A stretch of 19,042 nt of DNA, taken from contig JAHECE010000018.1 of assembly GCA_024641895.1 (NCBI GenBank), positions 1 through 19,042 of the forward strand, written 5' to 3'. Of this stretch, positions 1-5,842 are shown in pieces (within the stretch, counting starts at the first letter, position 1; each line of letters starts with the position of its first letter). Under the pieces are notes generated by a model. The model saw only the letters and a program-made list of their open reading frames with translations, did not search any database and was not told where the DNA came from. The stretch is from Actinomycetales bacterium (GTDB lineage: Bacteria > Actinomycetota > Actinomycetes > Actinomycetales > JAHECE01). The position numbers were made by a program, and so were the translations under genes.

Positions 1-1
1 G

Positions 2-466
2 GGCATCGACGCGGCCGTGGTCCGGCTCGACGGCGCTGTCGAGTCGGCCATCCAGCTCGGCGTCGCCGACGTCGTGGCCGACGTGGTGGAGACCGGCACG
101 ACGCTCAAGGCCGCCGGCCTCGAGGTGTTCGGCGAGCCCATCCTGCGCTCGGAGGCCGTCCTCGTCCGGCCGAGCGACCGGCCCGTCCCGGCGGGGCTGG
201 AGGTGCTCGACCGTCGCCTGCAGGGCGTGATCGTGGCCCGCGAGTACGTCCTCATGGACTACGACGTGCCGGTGGACCGGGTCGAGGCGGCGATCGCGAT
301 CACGCCGGGCCTGGAGTCGCCGACCGTCTCCCCGCTGCACAACGCCGGTTGGGTCGCGGTGCGTGCGATGGTCCGGCGCGGCGGCACCAATCGCGTCATG
401 GACGACCTCTACGACGTCGGAGCCCGCGCGATCCTCGTCACGTCGATCCACGCCTGCCGGCTCTGA
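2..466 (+). CDS. hisG: ATP phosphoribosyltransferase HisG, C-terminal part (5' end outside window)
   Basis: First enzyme of histidine biosynthesis: it joins ATP and PRPP to give phosphoribosyl-ATP, in the cytosol. Only the last 154 codons are present, and the reading frame is open from base 2. The visible part begins in the catalytic domain and includes the PRPP-loop motif VETGTTL (codons near 89-109). A C-terminal ACT-like HisG_C regulatory domain follows from about base 200, with the typical stretches REYVLMDYDVP, TPGLESPTVSPL and a final IHACRL. The C-terminal domain marks this as the long form (HisG-L), which in known members is feedback-inhibited by histidine and needs no HisZ. The stop is at 464-466, and a PH-domain gene starts 19 bases later on the same strand, probably co-transcribed. 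Identification is firm from sequence. Confidence 0.95.
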   Translation, partial: GIDAAVVRLDGAVESAIQLGVADVVADVVETGTTLKAAGLEVFGEPILRSEAVLVRPSDRPVPAGLEVLDRRLQGVIVAREYVLMDYDVPVDRVEAAIAITPGLESPTVSPLHNAGWVAVRAMVRRGGTNRVMDDLYDVGARAILVTSIHACRL

Positions 467-485
467 GACCCGGGAGCGTACGGCC

Positions 486-962
486 GTGGCAAGCCGCGAG
501 GAGCTCTACGCGCCCTTCCGGCCGAGGCGGGCACGGACCGTCGCGATCGTGCTCGGCGTCATGAGCCTGGTCGTCCTGGGGATCGCCGCGGCTCTCCTGC
601 CCTCGGTCGTCGGCGTCGCCAACGGCTACCTCGACCAGCTCTCGATGGCCGGCCTCGGCGTCGCCATCGCCTGGTTCTGCTACCGCCAGGCCTCGGTGAG
701 GGCGACCCCGGACGACGGCGGGCTGACCGTGCGCAACCTCTTCATCACGACTCGTGTGGAGTGGGCGGAGATCGTCTCGGTCCGCTTCGGCCAGGGTCGC
801 CCGTGGGTGCAGCTGGACCTCGCCGGCGGGGACACGCTCGCCGTCATGGGTGTCCAGGGCTCCGACGGCGCCTTCGCGACCGCTGAGTCGCGTCGACTGG
901 CAACCCTCGTCGCGTTGCACGAGGGGCGTCAGCGCCGAGGCGAGCCGCCGTCCGGGCGGTGA
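486..962 (+). CDS. Small membrane protein with bacterial PH-like domain
   Basis: A 158-residue protein of unknown role. It has a basic N-terminus and two hydrophobic helices (about residues 18-42 and 48-65, the second around LGVAIAWFCYR). A soluble C-terminal half, beginning with TPDDGGLTVRNLF and VEWAEIVSVRF, matches the pattern of the bacterial PH-like domains (bPH_6 type) seen in many actinobacterial membrane proteins. The GTG start at 486 was chosen because GGGAG at 472-476 sits 9 bases upstream and because longer versions would run back into hisG. It probably shares the hisG transcript. The last 34 bases overlap tail-to-tail with the small minus-strand gene ending at 929. The domain call comes from pattern recognition without a profile search. 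Confidence 0.8.
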   Translation: MASREELYAPFRPRRARTVAIVLGVMSLVVLGIAAALLPSVVGVANGYLDQLSMAGLGVAIAWFCYRQASVRATPDDGGLTVRNLFITTRVEWAEIVSVRFGQGRPWVQLDLAGGDTLAVMGVQGSDGAFATAESRRLATLVALHEGRQRRGEPPSGR

Positions 963-1123
963 CCCGGATTCCGGCCGGCCGGGTGCTCGACCGGCTCAGA
1001 CCTGGCGGGCCGCGACCGCCGGGTACGGCGGATCCCGAGGACCACGGCGGTGGCGGCGGCCAGGACCAGCACCATCGCGACGAAGAGCGTGAGCAGGACC
1101 GCGATGCCGGCGCCGTCGACCAT
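929..1123 (-). CDS. Small single-span membrane protein, hypothetical
   Basis: Predicted 64-residue protein. It has one clear hydrophobic helix at about residues 7-30 (VLLTLFVAMVLVLAAATAVV) followed by a basic, Pro/Arg-rich tail, so it is probably a membrane-anchored small protein with a cytoplasmic tail. The ATG lies 7 bases after the stop of the upstream DUF3866 gene. A good Shine-Dalgarno sequence (GAGGG, 1132-1128) overlaps that stop, which suggests translational coupling. Its 3' end overlaps the convergent PH-domain gene by 34 bases. No family is recognised. The arguments for it being real are the ribosome binding site, the coupling and the TM helix. The low-complexity tail is the argument against. 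Confidence 0.55.
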   Translation of the reverse strand: MVDGAGIAVLLTLFVAMVLVLAAATAVVLGIRRTRRSRPARSEPVEHPAGRNPGHRPDGGSPRR

Positions 1124-1130
1124 GTCGCCC

Positions 1131-2324
1131 TCAGTGAGGCAGCAGGTCGACGGCGTGCACGCCGGCTACTGCCGAGGCGAGGAACGCCGCCGGGTCCTCG
1201 CTCAGGCCCCGGCCCATCGTCGAGAGCCCGACCGGCACCGCGGAGAGCGCGTCGAGGAGGCCGGCCGTCGAGACCTCGACGGCGCGGTGCCGTCCGCGGG
1301 GGGCGATCAGCTCCGCGACCTGGTGGCGGACCCGCTCGCCGAGGTCTGCGAGGCTTCGCTCGAAGACCGGGACGACGACGTCGCTCGGGCTCAGTGCGAC
1401 CCGTCCGTAGGCGGTCAGGCTGTGGTGCGATATACCGACGTGCCGCTCGCGAGCGTCGGCGCCGGAGACCCGCAACGCCGCGATGCCGCGACCGCCGAGC
1501 GTGCCTGCCGCGTTGAGCGCCTCGCCCGCGGCGACGCCGGAGAAGCCCCAGCGCGTTCCGGTGCCGAGGTTGCCAGGGCCCTGTGCGACGACGGCGACGT
1601 CCGCGCCGAGCACGAGGCGCGCCGCGAGGAGGCCCGTGTGGACGGTGACCGCCTCGAGGTCGCCGCCGAACGCCTGGCCGACGGTCACGGTCCCCCCGAG
1701 CCAGCCGCTGGCGCGCAGTCCGGCCACCATCCGCGAGAACCAGGCCGGCAGCGCGCCGCCGTCGGTCATGATGTAGGCGACCCGGGGCTCGGGTCGCCCG
1801 AGGCTCCGTGCCCGGTCGCGGATGCCCGCGACCACGGCCGGGACTGCCGAGTGCAGGTCGGCGACGACCACCGGCATGCCCGCGAGGTCGTCGGCGTCGC
1901 GCAAGGTCTCGTGCCACGGGGACTCCTGCTCGTCGACGCCGAGCAGCATGGTCTGCAGGGGCGTGTAGCGGGCCTTGACGATGTGCCCGGGCCCCGGCGG
2001 CGGATCCGGTGGCAGGTGGTCCGGCACGGCCGCCACGAGGGCGTAGCCGCCCGTTCCCAGCCCGCGGGCGAGAGCCGAGACCGTGAGGGACACCCGGTCG
2101 CCCACCTGCGGCCGCCCGACGAGAGCCGGGTAGGCGAGGGCGCGGACGATCGTGCCCGGCGGCAGGACCGCGGGCGCCTCGCCGCCGTCGGAAGCCGGGG
2201 CTGTGGCCGGTCCGGGCGCGTCCGTTCCGCCGGGGCTCGCCGCGACCAGCTCGACCGAGAGCTCCTGCGAGCCGTCCCACGACCGCCCCACGGACCTCAC
2301 CACGCCGGTGCGCCACACGATCAC
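1131..2324 (-). CDS. DUF3866 family protein
   Basis: A 397-residue protein that resembles the DUF3866 family of actinobacteria. Its function is unknown to me. Visible features are the N-terminal VWRTGVVRSVGRSW segment, a short Gly/Pro-rich loop at about residues 100-110, and a glycine-rich core with GPGNLGTGTRWGFSG and HVGISHHSLTAYGR, which look like conserved family blocks. There is no signal peptide and no TM helix, so it is probably cytosolic. Two GTG starts compete. The one at 2324 lies 6 bases after a TACCGT -10 and would be leaderless. The one at 2318 has AGGAG 5 bases upstream. The gene diverges from pafB across only 32 bases and is followed by a coupled small membrane protein. Confidence 0.8.
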   Translation of the reverse strand: MIVWRTGVVRSVGRSWDGSQELSVELVAASPGGTDAPGPATAPASDGGEAPAVLPPGTIVRALAYPALVGRPQVGDRVSLTVSALARGLGTGGYALVAAVPDHLPPDPPPGPGHIVKARYTPLQTMLLGVDEQESPWHETLRDADDLAGMPVVVADLHSAVPAVVAGIRDRARSLGRPEPRVAYIMTDGGALPAWFSRMVAGLRASGWLGGTVTVGQAFGGDLEAVTVHTGLLAARLVLGADVAVVAQGPGNLGTGTRWGFSGVAAGEALNAAGTLGGRGIAALRVSGADARERHVGISHHSLTAYGRVALSPSDVVVPVFERSLADLGERVRHQVAELIAPRGRHRAVEVSTAGLLDALSAVPVGLSTMGRGLSEDPAAFLASAVAGVHAVDLLPH

Positions 2325-2330
2325 TCCTGC

Positions 2331-2336
2331 ACGGTA
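2331..2336 (-). promoter_or_regulatory. -10 element of the DUF3866 gene
   Basis: On the minus strand this reads TACCGT, matching the actinobacterial -10 pattern TANNNT, with 6 bases before the GTG at 2324. This predicts transcription starting at or next to the start codon. No clear -35 is visible. It lies 7 bases from the opposing pafB -10, so the two divergent promoters must interfere or share factors. Confidence 0.5.
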
Positions 2337-2343
2337 CCGCCGG

Positions 2344-2349
2344 TAGCCT
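2344..2349 (+). promoter_or_regulatory. -10 element of pafB (leaderless)
   Basis: TAGCCT fits TANNNT and ends 7 bases before the pafB GTG. This predicts a leaderless pafBC transcript, which agrees with the absence of a Shine-Dalgarno sequence in front of pafB. The -35 region has no TTGACA-like hexamer. Confidence 0.55.
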
Positions 2350-2356
2350 TCGCCGG

Positions 2357-3325
2357 GTGGGAGAGCGTGTGGACCCGGCCGAGCGTCTTCTCGATCTCGT
2401 CATCGCGCTCACGCACGCCGAGCGCCGGATGACCAAGTCTCAGATCCGGGCGCAGGTCAACGGATACGACCGGACATCCTCACCCGAGGCCTTCGAGCGG
2501 ATGTTCGAACGGGACAAGGACACCCTGCGCGAGCTCGGCATCCCGCTCGTGACGGACACCGCCGCCGCGCACGCCGACGACATCGGCTACCGGATCGACA
2601 CCGATGGCTACGAGCTGCCGCCGATCAACCTGACGCCCGCCGAGGTCGGCGTGCTCTCCTTGGCCGCGCAGCTCTGGTCGGACGCGAGCCTCTCCGGGCC
2701 GGCCAGCCGAGGTCTGACCAAGCTCCGCGCCGTCGGGCCCGCGCCCGAGCCGGACGCCACGGCCGGACTGACCCTGCGGTTGCGGGCCCCGGAGGCAGCC
2801 TTCGAGAGCGTGCTCGGGGCGCTGACCCAGCGGTCCGCCGTCACCTTCACGTACCGGGCGGCCAGCACCGGCGAGGTTCGCCGGCGGATCGTCGAGCCGT
2901 GGCGTCTCGTCAACCAGCGTCGTGCCTGGTACCTGATCGGGTTCGATCGCGACCGAGAGGCGCCGCGGGCGTTCCGGCTGTCCCGCATCGAAGGCCGGGT
3001 GCGCACGACGGGCGCCGCGGGCGTCGTCTCCCCACCGGAGTCCTTCGACGCCGGGACCGTCCTCGCCGGGGCGGCGAGGGAGCAGGGCACCGCGCGGCTG
3101 GCCCTGCTGCCCGATCGGGGCGCGGCCCTGCGCGCCCGGGCGAGTGCCCCGGCGGCGCCCCTGGCCGACCGGGACGTGCTCGAGGTGCCCTACGACGACA
3201 CCGAGGCGCTCGCCGACGAGCTGGCGGGCTACGCGGAGGCCGTCGTCGTCCTCGGACCCGAATCGCTGCGCGAAGCCGTGCTTCGGCGCCTGCGGGCCGC
3301 TGCCACGCTCGGGGGACGGTCCTGA
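2357..3325 (+). CDS. pafB: WYL-domain transcription regulator PafB
   Basis: A 322-residue protein with the layout of PafB. It has an N-terminal winged-helix region (residues about 5-75, ERLLDLVIALTHAERRMTK through RDKDTLRELGIPLV) and a C-terminal WYL domain (about 145-225) containing the diagnostic RRAWYLIGFDRDR and FRLSRIEGRV. In mycobacteria PafB and PafC form a complex that activates the LexA-independent DNA-damage response by helping RNA polymerase at RecA-NDp promoters. That function is from family knowledge. The stop overlaps the pafC start in TGATG, so the two proteins are made in a coupled way. No Shine-Dalgarno sequence precedes the GTG, and the -10 position suggests a leaderless mRNA. 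I saw no pup or pafA next to it. The gene pair is followed by tatAC and helY as in mycobacteria. Confidence 0.9.
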   Translation: MGERVDPAERLLDLVIALTHAERRMTKSQIRAQVNGYDRTSSPEAFERMFERDKDTLRELGIPLVTDTAAAHADDIGYRIDTDGYELPPINLTPAEVGVLSLAAQLWSDASLSGPASRGLTKLRAVGPAPEPDATAGLTLRLRAPEAAFESVLGALTQRSAVTFTYRAASTGEVRRRIVEPWRLVNQRRAWYLIGFDRDREAPRAFRLSRIEGRVRTTGAAGVVSPPESFDAGTVLAGAAREQGTARLALLPDRGAALRARASAPAAPLADRDVLEVPYDDTEALADELAGYAEAVVVLGPESLREAVLRRLRAAATLGGRS

Positions 3326-4299
3326 TGGCGGCCGAGCACGCGGACGCGCGGCTCACTCGTCTGCTCGCCCTGATCTCCTACCTCTCAGATCATCCGGGGG
3401 TGCCGGTCCCCGAGGTCGCTGCGCACTTCGGGGTCAGCGAGGCCCAGGTGCTCTCCGACGTCAACCTGCTGTGGGTGTCGGGGACGCCGGGGTACCTGCC
3501 CGACGACCTGATCGACTTCTCCTATGACGCCTATGAGAGCGGCGTGCTCACCTTGACGGACTCCCGCGGGATGCATCGCCCCTTGCGCCTCGGCGCCATC
3601 GAGGCGATCGCCTTGCTGGCGGCGGTGCGCTCGATCGAGCAGATGCCGGGCGTGCCGGGGCAGAGCGCTGTGACCTCCGTCGCGGCCAAGCTCGCGGCCG
3701 CGGCCGGAGAGGCGGCCGCGGCGGCCTCGGCCGTGGACGTCCGCTTGGCGCGGCCGGCGGTCGCGGCCCACCTGGAACGGCTCCGGACGGCCATCCAGGA
3801 CGGTCGGGCGGTCCACCTGCGCTACGTCTCGGGTGCCGACGTCGTGACCGATCGCGACGTTGACCCGGGCGCCCTCTTGCACGACGGCGAACGCTGGTAC
3901 CTGCGGGCGTGGTGCCACCGCGCCCAGGAGATCCGCCACTTCCGGCTCGACCGCGTACTGGCGGTGACGGTGCTCGAGTCCACCGCCGAGCACCCCGAGC
4001 TGGCCGGGCCCGACGTGGCGGCCTCTGCCGAGCCCGTCCTCGCCGGCACCGATCTGGAGGTGAGCCTCGAGATCGCCGCGCGCGCCCGCTGGATCGCCGA
4101 GAGCCTGCCCGTGGAGTCAGTGGAGGAGCTCGTCGGCGGCTGGCTGCGGGTCCGCCTGCGCGTCGTCACGGAGACGTGGGTGCGCAGCCTCGTGCTGGGG
4201 CTCGGTGCCGACGTGCGACGCGTGGAGCCGCAGTGGTTGGCCGACGCGGTGGCCGACGCGGCGGTCGGGGCACTCGCCGCCTACGAGCGGCTAGCCTGA
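3325..4299 (+). CDS. pafC: WYL-domain transcription regulator PafC
   Basis: A 324-residue partner of PafB. It has an N-terminal winged helix (residues about 8-60, including VPEVAAHFGVSEAQVLSDVNLLW), then an alanine-rich linker around residues 110-150. A WYL domain follows at about 160-215, with GERWYLRAWCHRAQEIRHFRLDRV, and then the C-terminal WCX-type domain ending in ALAAYERLA. In known systems PafC needs PafB and senses DNA damage (single-stranded DNA) through the WYL domain to switch on repair genes. The ATG at 3325 overlaps the pafB stop by one base and is strongly preferred over upstream starts, which would lie inside pafB. A promoter for the next gene is embedded in its last codons. 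Confidence 0.9.
   Translation: MAAEHADARLTRLLALISYLSDHPGVPVPEVAAHFGVSEAQVLSDVNLLWVSGTPGYLPDDLIDFSYDAYESGVLTLTDSRGMHRPLRLGAIEAIALLAAVRSIEQMPGVPGQSAVTSVAAKLAAAAGEAAAAASAVDVRLARPAVAAHLERLRTAIQDGRAVHLRYVSGADVVTDRDVDPGALLHDGERWYLRAWCHRAQEIRHFRLDRVLAVTVLESTAEHPELAGPDVAASAEPVLAGTDLEVSLEIAARARWIAESLPVESVEELVGGWLRVRLRVVTETWVRSLVLGLGADVRRVEPQWLADAVADAAVGALAAYERLA
4292..4297 (+). promoter_or_regulatory. -10 element inside the pafC 3' end
   Basis: TAGCCT, identical to the pafB -10, overlaps the pafC stop and lies 5 bases before the GTG at 4303. It would give the 110-residue protein, and possibly tatAC, its own leaderless transcript independent of pafBC. Confidence 0.4.
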
Positions 4300-4302
4300 A
4301 CC

Positions 4303-4635
4303 GTGCTCTGGTTCAGCGTCTGGCTCGTCCTCGTCCTCCTCACGCTCCTCGGCGCCTACCTGCTCGGCCGGCGCCTGTGGCGCTCGGGCAAGGCGCTCGC
4401 CGCCGAGCTCGGACGGGCCAACGATCTTGCGGACCGGCTCGACGCCCTCCGGACGGAGCTCGCCGCGAAGTATCCGCCTCCGACGCCGCCACGACCTCAC
4501 CTGGATGCGGGGCCGGCCGAGCTGACCGGCTTCCTGGCCCTGCGGCATGAGCACCTGGCCGGGATCAGCCGTCGCAAGCGCGCCCGGGTGGTCCGCGCGA
4601 CGCGGCACTGGACCTCGATCGTCACGCCGCGGTAG
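4303..4635 (+). CDS. TM-anchored coiled-coil protein of the paf-tat cluster, hypothetical
   Basis: A 110-residue protein, not recognised by name. It has one N-terminal membrane helix (residues 2-23, WFSVWLVLVLLTLLGAYLLG). A heptad-like charged helix follows (about 25-58, KALAAELGRANDLADRLDAL), then a Pro-rich break (PPPTPPRP) and a basic C-terminal helix (SRRKRARVVRATRHW). The layout suggests a cytoplasmic coiled coil held at the membrane, similar in general plan to TatB or a small divisome-type protein, but it lacks the TatA/B FG-P motif. The GTG start follows the pafC stop by 3 bases. There is no Shine-Dalgarno sequence, and a -10 hexamer lies 5 bases upstream. GC-rich third positions and its place in a conserved cluster support a real gene. 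Confidence 0.7.
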   Translation: MLWFSVWLVLVLLTLLGAYLLGRRLWRSGKALAAELGRANDLADRLDALRTELAAKYPPPTPPRPHLDAGPAELTGFLALRHEHLAGISRRKRARVVRATRHWTSIVTPR

Positions 4636-4702
4636 TGAGCGTCGCACTGCGCGCACGTGCCGACCGGGCGCGGGGCACGGCGGACGTCCAGGGGGCGGCA
4701 GG

Positions 4703-4708
4703 TATGCT
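4703..4708 (+). promoter_or_regulatory. -10 element of tatA-tatC-helY
   Basis: TATGCT matches TANNNT in the 106-base gap before tatA. Transcription would start near 4714, giving a leader of about 27 bases that carries the tatA ribosome binding site (GAGG at 4733-4736, 5 bases before ATG). No good -35 is visible. Confidence 0.5.
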
Positions 4709-4741
4709 CGCAAGACCACTAGCGGAAGGGGCGAGGACAAG

Positions 4742-5023
4742 ATGCGCCTGACTCCCTTGCACCTCATCGTGCTGCTCCTCGTCGTCCTGCTGCTCTTCGG
4801 CGCCAACAAGCTCCCGGACCTCGCCCGCAGCGTCGGCAAGTCACTGAAGATCTTCAAGGGCGAGCTCAAGGACCTCCGGGACGAGCCGTCCACCGCGACG
4901 CCACCTGCCTCGCCGTCGGCCGGAACGACTCCAGCGGCCCCGGCCGATGCGGCCCCCCAGGGTTCGGCCGCTCCGCCCGCCACGGACCCGGCGCCCGCCG
5001 ACCCGCGTCCGAAAGACCACTAG
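4742..5023 (+). CDS. tatA: Sec-independent protein translocase subunit TatA
   Basis: A 93-residue membrane protein that oligomerises to form the pore of the twin-arginine pathway, which exports folded proteins. It has an N-terminal TM helix (about residues 6-20, LHLIVLLLVVLLLFG), the hinge FGANKLPDLARSVGKSLK typical of TatA, an amphipathic helix to about residue 45, and a disordered Ala/Pro-rich tail. The length is normal for actinobacterial TatA. The ATG is supported by GAGG at 4733-4736 with 5-base spacing. tatC follows after 6 bases. No tatB is seen here. In actinobacteria tatB is usually encoded elsewhere. Confidence 0.93.
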   Translation: MRLTPLHLIVLLLVVLLLFGANKLPDLARSVGKSLKIFKGELKDLRDEPSTATPPASPSAGTTPAAPADAAPQGSAAPPATDPAPADPRPKDH

Positions 5024-5029
5024 CCGCAG

Positions 5030-5842
5030 GTGGCCCGAGGCACGGCAGGCCGGCGCCGCGACCCCGAGGGGCGGATGCCGCTTCGAGAACACCTTCGGGA
5101 AGCGCGACGACGGATGTTCTTCGCTGCCCTCGGCGTCCTCCTCGGTGCCGTCCTCGGCTGGATCGTCTACGACCCGGTGTTCGGCGCTCTCCAGTCCCCG
5201 ATCGAGGCTGCGCACGACGCGGGGCGCACCGCGGCGCTGAATTTCGAGGGCGTCGCGACCTCGTTCGACATCCGGATCCGGGTCGCGCTGTTCGTGGGGA
5301 TCTTGGTTTCGAGCCCGTGGTGGCTCTACCAGGCCTGGGCCTTCGTCAAGCCCGGGCTGACCCGACGCGAACGGCGCAACGCGCTGGGCTTCTTCGCCGC
5401 CGGGGTGCCGCTCTTCCTGGCCGGCGCGGCAGTCGCGTGGCTCTTCCTGCCGCACGCCGTGCTGCTGCTCACCGAGTTCACGCCGGCCGATGCGGTGAAC
5501 TTCATCAGCGCCCTGTCCTACCTCCAGTTCGTCATGCAGCTCGTGCTGGCCTTCGGCATCGCCTTCCTGCTGCCGCTCGCCATGGTCGCGCTGACGTCGC
5601 TCGGGCTGGTCCGAGGAAGCACGTGGGGCCGCGGCTGGCGGTGGGCCGTGCTCCTCGTCTTCACCTTCGCGGCCGTGGCCACCCCGACGCCGGACGCGCT
5701 CTCGATGATCCTGCTGGCGCTGCCGATCTGCGGGCTCTACTTCGGGGCGCTCGGCGCCTGTCTCTACCTCGATCGTCGCAAGGACCGTCGCGCCGCGGCG
5801 CTGACGGTTGCCGACGGCGCGACCGGCGACGGCGCCCCGTGA
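5030..5842 (+). CDS. tatC: Sec-independent protein translocase subunit TatC
   Basis: A 270-residue receptor subunit of the Tat translocase that binds twin-arginine signal peptides. It shows the N-terminal cytoplasmic motif DPEGRMPLREHLREARRRM that precedes TM1 in actinobacterial TatC. The TatC block SSPWWLYQAWAFVKPGLTRRERR lies between TM2 and TM3, and about six membrane helices are visible. The last include PTPDALSMILLALPICGLY, the conserved periplasm-facing stretch. The GTG at 5030 is used because DPEGRMPL is part of the conserved start region. An ATG at 5075 with GAGGGG upstream is possible but would cut that motif. The stop overlaps the helicase GTG by 3 bases. Confidence 0.93.
   Translation: MARGTAGRRRDPEGRMPLREHLREARRRMFFAALGVLLGAVLGWIVYDPVFGALQSPIEAAHDAGRTAALNFEGVATSFDIRIRVALFVGILVSSPWWLYQAWAFVKPGLTRRERRNALGFFAAGVPLFLAGAAVAWLFLPHAVLLLTEFTPADAVNFISALSYLQFVMQLVLAFGIAFLLPLAMVALTSLGLVRGSTWGRGWRWAVLLVFTFAAVATPTPDALSMILLALPICGLYFGALGACLYLDRRKDRRAAALTVADGATGDGAP

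Noticed and set aside
2300..2356. PafBC-dependent RecA-NDp-type promoter (TTGTCRGTG-N8-TANNNT) upstream of pafB
   Set aside because: The -10 is present but no TTGTC-like element precedes it at the right distance. A TTGTC at about 8857 has no matching -10 either.
844..2436. 530-codon minus-strand open frame covering the DUF3866 gene
   Set aside because: Shadow frame in GC-rich DNA: extremely Arg/Gly/Pro-rich with no motif, and it overlaps the DUF3866 frame, which has family-like blocks and proper start signals.
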